Virus record (IMG/VR): IMGVR_UViG_3300009488_000100
Location: 1-20,307 of that record
Length of the DNA stretch: 20,307 nt
Source: a virus
Reading direction: 5' to 3' (one strand)
In this document: positions 12,609-17,805 of the stretch, piece after piece
How the letters are laid out: every line of letters begins with the position of its first letter
Position numbering within the stretch: the first letter of the stretch is position 1
Program-made: the position numbers and the translations under genes
The notes under the pieces: model-generated
Told to the model about the DNA's origin: nothing
The model's input: only the letters and a program-made list of their open reading frames with translations
Databases searched by the model: none

Positions 12609-13023
12609 TACCAGTGGTGCGGTGGTGGCTGATGTGCCGACAATCGGACTGCGGAAGTTCGTCAAGTGGCGACCAGGTAAGAATCCTTATTCGGGATTGC
12701 GCCGGCAGTACGGACAAGAAACGGTTCTGATCCAGGCTGAAGACCTGGAGGCTGGATGGTTTACTGATCCAGGGTATATCCCACCAGATCTGTCGAGCAA
12801 GACCATTGGCGATAAGATCGAACAGTTTGAAAAGTTCCTTGCTGAGAATGAAGTCATTGAGACTGCTAACGCACTCGTCAAGTCAGGTGGACATATCTCA
12901 TTCAGGGATGGCAAGCACAGGACTCGCATACTGCTGAACCTGGGAATGGAAGCCATACCAGTGACCATGACAGAGGAATCCCTGGAGTTTTTCGAGCGAT
13001 ACTATCCATGCGACCGGGACTGA
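12559..13023 (+). CDS. ParB-like-motif hypothetical protein, 154 aa
   Basis: The C-terminal part GGHISFRDGKHRTRILLNLG (about residues 110-129) followed by EAIPV resembles the 'DG-x-HR-x-x-x-L-x-x-LG-x-x-x-IPV' signature of ParB/Srx-type folds. A helix (IGDKIEQFEKFLAENEVIET) precedes it. The function could be DNA or nucleotide binding; this is a weak inference. The start is uncertain: ATG 12598 has GGAG five bases upstream, whereas ATG 12559 has no good site but gives a sensible ELRPGVP lead. It overlaps its neighbours. Confidence 0.65.
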   Translation: MEVGIRELRPGVPMARDTSGAVVADVPTIGLRKFVKWRPGKNPYSGLRRQYGQETVLIQAEDLEAGWFTDPGYIPPDLSSKTIGDKIEQFEKFLAENEVIETANALVKSGGHISFRDGKHRTRILLNLGMEAIPVTMTEESLEFFERYYPCDRD

Positions 13024-13163
13024 TGCAGTGCTGCCGGTGTCATGCGAAGTGGTACGATCGACCAGGGCAATACGGAGAGCATTTTAATTGTCCGAAGTGC
13101 CTGAGCGTGTATTGGATCTGGGTAACCTGGGAGGGCCGGCGTGAAGCTAAGGTTCAGATATGA
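13023..13163 (+). CDS. Zinc-ribbon peptide, 46 aa
   Basis: This short gene starts in a TGATG overlap with the previous stop. C3/C4 and C6 with H7 plus C23 and C26 (CCRCHAKWYD, NCPKCLSVYW) form a minimal zinc ribbon. The end is Trp-rich (VYWIWVTWEGRR). It overlaps the next gene by 23 bases. Overlap and motif support it being real. Confidence 0.65.
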   Translation: MQCCRCHAKWYDRPGQYGEHFNCPKCLSVYWIWVTWEGRREAKVQI

Positions 13164-13434
13164 AGTGGGCCGATGGATCATGGGACGCTTCCGCGGGAAG
13201 GTCCTGTATCCATTCGTCCTGTTCAAGCAGCCCAGGGAGGATGTCACGGACGTATTATTCCGCCACGAGCTGGAGCATGTGTACCAGGTAAGGCGCATGG
13301 GATGGCTGGTCTTCTACCTGAAGTACCTGTGGCTGGGGATGCGCCATGGCTATGCTAACCATCCATTCGAGGACGAGGCCAATGAGCGTGAGAACGATCC
13401 CCTGACTGATGACGAGCAGGCCCTTAGAGGTTAG
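13141..13434 (+). CDS. Small HExxH (zincin-like) protein, 97 aa
   Basis: GTG 13141 follows GGGAGG. RHELEHVYQ (residues 41-49) carries HExxH (H42, E43, H46), the zinc-protease signature. Downstream HPFEDEANE supplies E77/E79, a possible third ligand. A hydrophobic stretch (MGWLVFYLKYLWLGM, 53-67) could anchor it to the membrane. The HELEH-x-x-Q...NPFE-x-EA layout occurs in small uncharacterised bacterial and phage proteins. Protease activity is plausible but not shown, and at 97 residues it is close to the minimum for a zincin. Confidence 0.7.
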   Translation: MKLRFRYEVGRWIMGRFRGKVLYPFVLFKQPREDVTDVLFRHELEHVYQVRRMGWLVFYLKYLWLGMRHGYANHPFEDEANERENDPLTDDEQALRG

Positions 13435-13448
13435 CATCAGGTTAGCAT
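13428..13448 (+). repeat. Direct repeat of AGGTTAGCAT
   Basis: Two perfect 10-base copies (13428-13437, 13439-13448) with period 11. The first contains the stop of the HExxH gene. The second ends directly before ATG 13449 and supplies its AGG site. It looks like a small tandem duplication. Confidence 0.7.
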
Positions 13449-13646
13449 ATGAAGATGTGGGAGAAGGTTAAAATGGCTCTGTGGCTGGGTATTCCCCTGG
13501 CCATGACATCCTGTCACGCTTTTTTGAGTGCGCCCTGGTTGCTGACGCATCACAGCTCGGCAGCATTCGAGGCAATGGTGACGCTGTGGATCCTGAATTT
13601 GTTTGCCTGGTGGTTCTTCTGGCCTACCAGGGCCAGGAAAGAGTAG
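13449..13646 (+). CDS. Small two-helix membrane protein, 65 aa
   Basis: ATG 13449 follows AGGTTAGCAT. Two hydrophobic segments are seen: about residues 10-32 (ALWLGIPLAMTSCHAFLSAPW) and 40-58 (FEAMVTLWILNLFAWWFFW). A basic tail (PTRARKE) follows, which places the C-terminus in the cytoplasm. Topology is compatible with a small holin or pinholin, but nothing specific proves it. Confidence 0.65.
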   Translation: MKMWEKVKMALWLGIPLAMTSCHAFLSAPWLLTHHSSAAFEAMVTLWILNLFAWWFFWPTRARKE

Positions 13647-13675
13647 AATCCGCGGAGCCGCCTGGAGGAAAGACA
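13644..13675 (+). promoter_or_regulatory. TAGAAT leader 1 with strong ribosome site
   Basis: TAGAAT (13644-13649) is followed by GCCGCCTGGAGGAAAGACA up to ATG 13676. Nearly the same leader precedes the gene at 13916. TAGAAT resembles a -10 box, but no -35 is visible here, so promoter function is uncertain. GGAGGAA is a strong Shine-Dalgarno site. Confidence 0.35.
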
Positions 13676-13882
13676 ATGCCCAGAACAATCACCGTGCCAG
13701 TATTCATTGGTGTCCTGAAACAGTCTGCCGATCAACCAGAGCCGGATATAGTTGTCGCTGAGAAGCCGAGGGGCAGCAGAGACTTTGATCGATACAGGTG
13801 GTTCAGATCTACAGTCGATGTCACCGTTCCAGACATAGCGGTCTCAGTGCCATCGACGCCAGCAACACCTGTGACACCATGA
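13676..13882 (+). CDS. Hypothetical beta-rich protein, 68 aa
   Basis: ATG 13676 has GGAGGAA at a good distance, so the longer upstream frame is rejected. The N-terminus TITVPVFIGVLKQ and the later STVDVTVPDIAVSVPST are beta-like, with a charged middle and a Pro/Thr tail (TPATPVTP). No family recognised. It lies between the two TAGAAT leaders. Confidence 0.65.
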   Translation: MPRTITVPVFIGVLKQSADQPEPDIVVAEKPRGSRDFDRYRWFRSTVDVTVPDIAVSVPSTPATPVTP

Positions 13883-13915
13883 TAGAATCGCCTTCGCCGC
13901 CTGGAGGAATAGACT
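13883..13915 (+). promoter_or_regulatory. TAGAAT leader 2, extended -10 type
   Basis: TGATAGAAT (13880-13888) fits an extended -10 (TGn plus five of six bases). It is followed by CGCCTTCGCCGCC, then TGGAGGAATAGACT before ATG 13916. It aligns with the leaders at 13644 and 16456. Confidence 0.45.
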
Positions 13916-14146
13916 ATGCCGCTCAAGAAAGGCAGCAGCGATGAGACTGTAAGCTCCAACATCAGCGAGCTGGTCCATTCAGGTAGGCCACAGAAGCAGG
14001 CTGTCGCGATCGCGATGAGCGAGGCCGGCATCTCCAAGAAGAAGCACAAGCCAGGTAATCCGCACGGAATGAAGCCAGGGCATCCCTACATCGGCTGCCC
14101 AGACAAAGCGCGACCAGCTCACCACCGCAACAAGCAAGATATGTGA
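13916..14146 (+). CDS. Small conserved phage basic protein, 76 aa
   Basis: GGAGGAAT precedes ATG 13916. The start [20 protein letters not shown] followed by [18 protein letters not shown] is a pattern I know from very many phage genomes ('...N-x-x-EL...SG+PQKQA-x-AIA...'). It is usually a short basic protein beside packaging or head genes and of unknown role. The rest is basic and His-rich ([11 protein letters not shown]). The stop overlaps the next start. Confidence 0.75.
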   Translation: MPLKKGSSDETVSSNISELVHSGRPQKQAVAIAMSEAGISKKKHKPGNPHGMKPGHPYIGCPDKARPAHHRNKQDM

Positions 14147-14505
14147 TGCCTGAGTTCAACGAAAAGAACCTGGAGAAGGCAGCCCAGGCGCTCCGGATCC
14201 GGCTGATGATCGGCAGAAGCAAACCGCATGCGCCGGCATTGCGTCCGCATACCTGGATATTCCTGCGTCAGCCTGGTAACGAGGAAGACCCAGCGATCTG
14301 CCTGGGCATTGTCTTTCATGTCTGGGCTATGCGGAAGTACAACATGGTCCGCTTCACGGCTCACACCCACACCGGCAAAGAAGTCAAAACATCAGGGCTG
14401 CTCACCAAGCTCGACAACGGTGAGGATGGCCTGGTCCTCGATGTGCGCTGGCCCTGGGAGACGTTGCTGAGGGAGTTCAAGGGGCTCAGCGCCGGAGATC
14501 TATGA
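14146..14505 (+). CDS. Hypothetical protein, 119 aa, next to terminase
   Basis: ATG 14146 lies in a TGATG overlap with the previous gene; GTG 14143 is one codon earlier. A basic helical lead (LEKAAQALRIRLMIGRSK) is followed by beta-rich sequence (TWIFLRQPGN, ICLGIVFHVWAM, NMVRFTAHTHTGKEVKTSG) and RWPWETLLREFKG. Position one base before the terminase start codon suggests co-translation with the packaging motor. No family recognised. Confidence 0.75.
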   Translation: MPEFNEKNLEKAAQALRIRLMIGRSKPHAPALRPHTWIFLRQPGNEEDPAICLGIVFHVWAMRKYNMVRFTAHTHTGKEVKTSGLLTKLDNGEDGLVLDVRWPWETLLREFKGLSAGDL

Positions 14506-14506
14506 G

Positions 14507-16099
14507 GTGGTTGCGGATGCGCTAACTGTCCAGGAAGCAGTATCCAGGCAGCTCAACCAAGCCCAAGCGGAGTTCTATCGGAGAGATCTGAGAGAGTTCG
14601 TTGCGGCTGCCTGGGGCATCGTCGAGCCAAAGCCATTCAAGAATAATTGGCACCTGGATGCGATCTGCGACCACCTCGCCTATGTCACGTTCGGTGACAT
14701 TCGCAATCTCATGATCAACATCCCGCCGCGGCAGACCAAGAGTCTGACTGCGAGTGTGCTGTGGCCAGTGTGGGAGTGGCTGCTGGATCCTGGAGTACAG
14801 TTCCTGTTCGCTTCCTATGCCCAGGAGCTGGCAATCAGGGATGCCGTGAAGTCTCGCCGGCTGATCGAGTCAGCCTGGTTCAAGGAACGATACGCTGACA
14901 CGTTCTACCTGGATCCCGCGGACAACAGGAAGAATCGATACGTCAACAATCACGGTGGCCACCGCATCTCCGGCTCGATCCTGGGTAAGGCGACCGGCGA
15001 AGGTGGCGACAAGATCTGCATCGATGACCCTCACAACATGAAGGACGTTTACTCGGACACGATCCGGTACAACACGCTCTCAACCTGGGACAACAGCCTG
15101 CGATCCAGGCTCAACGATCCGACCACAGGCCAGAAGATCCTGATCGGACAGCGATCGCATGACGCTGATCTGTTTGGCCACATCCTCAGCAGCGAGGACG
15201 AGCGGTGGGAAGTCCTGATGCTGCCGATGGAGTACGACCCAGGCCGGCACTGCATCACATTCTTCAACAAGGGCAAGGGGCACCAGACCGATAAGCCTCC
15301 GGTCTTCGAGGATCCCAGGAGTAAGAAGGGCACACTGCTGAATCCGGAACGCTTCGGCCAGGAGGAGCGGAAGGCCGAGACCAAGGCCATGTCACCCAGG
15401 GACTACTCAGCCCAGTTCAACCAGGATCCGACATCCGGTGGCGGTCTGATCCTGAAGAAGAAGTGGTGGCAGCAGTGGTGCTTTCCCCAGGATCATCCCG
15501 AAGCCGGCAAGCCGATGCCGTACCCAGAGTTCACCGAGATCATCTCGGTGTATGACACTGCCTTCGAGGAGGACGAGGAGAATGACTGCTCTGCCAGGAT
15601 CACCGTGGGGCTGTTCGAGTTCTCACCGACAGGCCGGGAAGCCGATACTGAGGTCAATGCGCTGCTCCTGGAGAGATTCAACGATCGAGTGGAGTTCCCA
15701 GATCTCAAGACTGAGGCGATCGGGCACAACACGGAATGGCATCCTGACTGGACGCTGATCGAGAAGAAGGCCAGCGGACATTCGCTGCTCCAGGAGCTGC
15801 GGAGAGCCGGCATCTCAGTCAGAGGCGTGAAGCCTGGGACCAACGACAAAGTATTCAGGGCTCACATGGTCGCGCAGATCCTGAAGGATGGCCGGCTGTG
15901 GTACATCCCCAGGAACTGGGCCTACGAGGTCATCAATCAATGCGCGACATTCCCGGTCGGTGAGAACGATGACCTGGTGGATTGCGTGGTCATGCTGCTC
16001 GGCTACATTCGACGCATGGGCCTGATTGCTCTGCCTGATGATGAGAAGGATGACGAGCTGGCATTGTTCTCGCAGCCGAAGAAATTCTATGGTGCATGA
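14507..16099 (+). CDS. terL: Terminase large subunit (packaging ATPase/nuclease)
   Basis: This motor pumps DNA into the prohead and cuts it. The ATPase half shows a Walker A-like NIPPRQTKS (71-79), the adenine-side SYAQELAIRDA (103-113), a Walker B KICIDDPHN (169-177, D173/D174) and GQRSHDADLFG, typical of the TIGR01630-type terminases. The nuclease half has D350 (ISVYDTAF), E419 (LIEKKASG) and the D488/D489-D492 pair (ENDDLVDCVV), the RNase H-like metal ligands. Length (530 aa) is usual. It starts at GTG 14507 with GGAG nine bases upstream. The small subunit lies 9.5 kb upstream. Confidence 0.93.
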   Translation: MVADALTVQEAVSRQLNQAQAEFYRRDLREFVAAAWGIVEPKPFKNNWHLDAICDHLAYVTFGDIRNLMINIPPRQTKSLTASVLWPVWEWLLDPGVQFLFASYAQELAIRDAVKSRRLIESAWFKERYADTFYLDPADNRKNRYVNNHGGHRISGSILGKATGEGGDKICIDDPHNMKDVYSDTIRYNTLSTWDNSLRSRLNDPTTGQKILIGQRSHDADLFGHILSSEDERWEVLMLPMEYDPGRHCITFFNKGKGHQTDKPPVFEDPRSKKGTLLNPERFGQEERKAETKAMSPRDYSAQFNQDPTSGGGLILKKKWWQQWCFPQDHPEAGKPMPYPEFTEIISVYDTAFEEDEENDCSARITVGLFEFSPTGREADTEVNALLLERFNDRVEFPDLKTEAIGHNTEWHPDWTLIEKKASGHSLLQELRRAGISVRGVKPGTNDKVFRAHMVAQILKDGRLWYIPRNWAYEVINQCATFPVGENDDLVDCVVMLLGYIRRMGLIALPDDEKDDELALFSQPKKFYGA

Positions 16100-16134
16100 G
16101 GTAACATTCGATCGCCGCGCAACGGGAGAAGACT

Positions 16135-16290
16135 ATGTTCGATCTTCAACTATGGGACGTATCGGTCGGCTTCATGCTGGCCCTGGTGCTGAGTAACTTC
16201 TTTCCCAGGCTGAGCCTGGTTGGTGGATGGCTGATCAAGACAGGCAAGGCTGCCTATCAAGCTGTCAAGAGCAAGTTCGTTAAAGGCTGA
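16135..16290 (+). CDS. Small membrane protein, 51 aa
   Basis: GGGAG lies eight bases before ATG 16135. Residues 9-32 (SVGFMLALVLSNFFPRLSLV) form a hydrophobic segment and the end is basic and helical (TGKAAYQAVKSKFVKG), a topology of small phage membrane peptides. The stop overlaps the next start (TGATG). Function is unknown. Confidence 0.7.
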   Translation: MFDLQLWDVSVGFMLALVLSNFFPRLSLVGGWLIKTGKAAYQAVKSKFVKG

Positions 16291-16436
16291 TGGCCAAGCA
16301 GGGAGGCAACAAGTCACGCAATCAACTCAGGGCAGGTGGCACGATCAACGCCACCTGGCTTGAGAAAAATAAAGCGAAACGACGCCGGTCAAACAAGATC
16401 GCGAAGCAGTCGCGCAGGTTCAACAGGAAGAAGTGA
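16290..16436 (+). CDS. Very basic small protein, 48 aa
   Basis: ATG 16290 overlaps the previous stop. Over a third of the residues are Lys or Arg (KNKAKRRRSNKIAKQSRRFNRK). It resembles a nucleic-acid-binding peptide. No family recognised. Its stop is next to the -35 of the possible promoter at 16433. Confidence 0.65.
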   Translation: MAKQGGNKSRNQLRAGGTINATWLEKNKAKRRRSNKIAKQSRRFNRKK

Positions 16437-16461
16437 CACCGAGCGAATGACCGGATAGAAT
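16433..16461 (+). promoter_or_regulatory. Late promoter candidate before 16501 gene
   Basis: GTGACA (16433-16438), a 17-nt spacer and TAGAAT (16456-16461) each match the sigma-70 hexamers at five of six positions. The TAGAATCGC start of the leader is shared with 13883. The remaining ~40 bases hold TTCGCCGCC and an imperfect ribosome site (AGAGGG). Confidence 0.5.
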
Positions 16462-16500
16462 CGCTGCATCTTCGCCGCCAACGAAGCAGAGGGTACAGCT

Positions 16501-17088
16501 ATGGTTGGTGGATTAAGTGGCGGAGGTCTCCAAGGTCTCACAACTTCAGCGGTTCAGGCCGCAATCGATGAAGCAATCGCGGATGCGTTTGCTGAGATGG
16601 CTAAGTTCCAGTTCGGCCCATTGATGCTGGAGAACCCAGTCAATTCTGACTGGTTTGTTAATGCTTTAGCGCCTGCCGCTGTCGATAGCATTGACCCTGC
16701 TCTGACAGTAAGGCTGTTTGATGCCACGATTCAGGAGGGTGTCGGATGGCAGCTTGTAATACCAGACCAGGCAACCAGCATGACCATTTCCTTCATATCC
16801 AGGGCTGAAATAGCGCCACCTGGAACACGGCAGGTTGGCTTGCGACTGGTTCAGAGGGGCGTTACTGACAATACAGGTATCGGTGCGTGGGATCCTTTGC
16901 CGGCATTGACCGACATAGACATTCCGAACAACGTACTGTTTCAGTACGATTCGCAAACCTTCACCATGGCGACAGTGAACGCCACCCCAGGAGAACTGAC
17001 GCAGTTTGAATTGGTGAGGATACCGCCAGTCGGCACGAACCTTCCCGGCGATTGGGCATTAGCGCATCTCTCAGTTGCGTTCAGCTAA
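16501..17088 (+). CDS. Beta-rich putative virion protein, 195 aa
   Basis: The first 35 residues are Gly-rich then helical (LTTSAVQAAIDEAIADAFAEM), a common trimerisation-style lead of phage fibre proteins. The rest is a predicted beta sandwich (GWQLVIPDQATSMTISFISR, RQVGLRLVQRG, LFQYDSQTFTM, WALAHLSVAFS). The gene is separate from the small-gene block, has its own promoter candidate, and is followed immediately by a LamG protein. A tail-fibre or capsid-decoration role is inferred; no specific family is recognised. Confidence 0.65.
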   Translation: MVGGLSGGGLQGLTTSAVQAAIDEAIADAFAEMAKFQFGPLMLENPVNSDWFVNALAPAAVDSIDPALTVRLFDATIQEGVGWQLVIPDQATSMTISFISRAEIAPPGTRQVGLRLVQRGVTDNTGIGAWDPLPALTDIDIPNNVLFQYDSQTFTMATVNATPGELTQFELVRIPPVGTNLPGDWALAHLSVAFS

Positions 17089-17792
17089 TGTCCACCGACT
17101 TTCCAGGCGTCAATACTCCTCCTGCCCAGGATGAAGCGATCGACCTGGGTACGTTGGCTCCGGCATTTAGCGGAGCGATGTCGATGACGTTCTGGATACA
17201 CATCAACCAGCGTGGTCCTGAGCGGACGATATGTTTCGGTAAGGGTGACGGTCTGCTTGCTACCGATATGGAATGGTCAATAGGGTATGACGGAACCGGG
17301 CCAGCAGATATTGATTTCGTATTAGACACCGGGGCTGGTGGTGTTGTTTTGAATTACAGTCCAGGCCCGGTTGGAGCCCCTCAATGGTTTTTCCTGGCGG
17401 GAACCTACGATGGTGCGAACAAAAGGCATTACGAAAATGGAGTGTTGGTGGCCACTGGAGCGCAGACAGGAAATATCGTGGGTAGTGCGAAAGCGACACG
17501 CATTGCAGCGGTCGATGTAGCTGGCAGCCCAGAGCGTGAGGTCAATGCGTGGATGGCGGATTGCCGACTTTATGATCGTGCCCTGTCAGCAGCAGAGCTT
17601 CAAACCATGTATGTGCTGCGTGGACTCGATGGCATCGTCTCTGGCTTGCTGCACAGGTGGGAACTTAGAGAATGGGTGCCAGGGCAGGTAGCAGGCGGAT
17701 CTGGCGCGACAAAAGATTCTGGCCCAGGTCAGGTCAATGGCACCGCGATCAACAGTCCGCTCGGTGCTGAAAGCGGCCTGAGATTGCGATAG
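17088..17792 (+). CDS. LamG/concanavalin-like lectin-domain protein, 234 aa
   Basis: ATG 17088 lies in a TAATG overlap with the previous gene. Residues ~15-185 match a Laminin_G_3 fold: MSMTFWIHINQRGPERTICF, EWSIGYDG, WFFLAGTYDGANKRHYENGV and MADCRLYDRALSAAELQTMY, whose 'W-x-x-D-x-R-x-YDRALS-x-x-E' ending is characteristic. Such domains bind sugars, and in phages they usually sit on fibres or head decorations. The C-terminal 45 residues contain WELREWVPGQ and a Gly-rich end. Translational coupling to the preceding gene suggests a complex. Confidence 0.8.
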   Translation: MSTDFPGVNTPPAQDEAIDLGTLAPAFSGAMSMTFWIHINQRGPERTICFGKGDGLLATDMEWSIGYDGTGPADIDFVLDTGAGGVVLNYSPGPVGAPQWFFLAGTYDGANKRHYENGVLVATGAQTGNIVGSAKATRIAAVDVAGSPEREVNAWMADCRLYDRALSAAELQTMYVLRGLDGIVSGLLHRWELREWVPGQVAGGSGATKDSGPGQVNGTAINSPLGAESGLRLR

Positions 17793-17805
17793 GAAGGAAT
17801 AGACC

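Noticed and set aside
16491-16498. GGGTACAG on the plus strand, like the leftward cassettes
   Set aside because: No TGCKGTCA or matching hexamers at the cassette spacing; it is probably a chance 8-base match in a leader.
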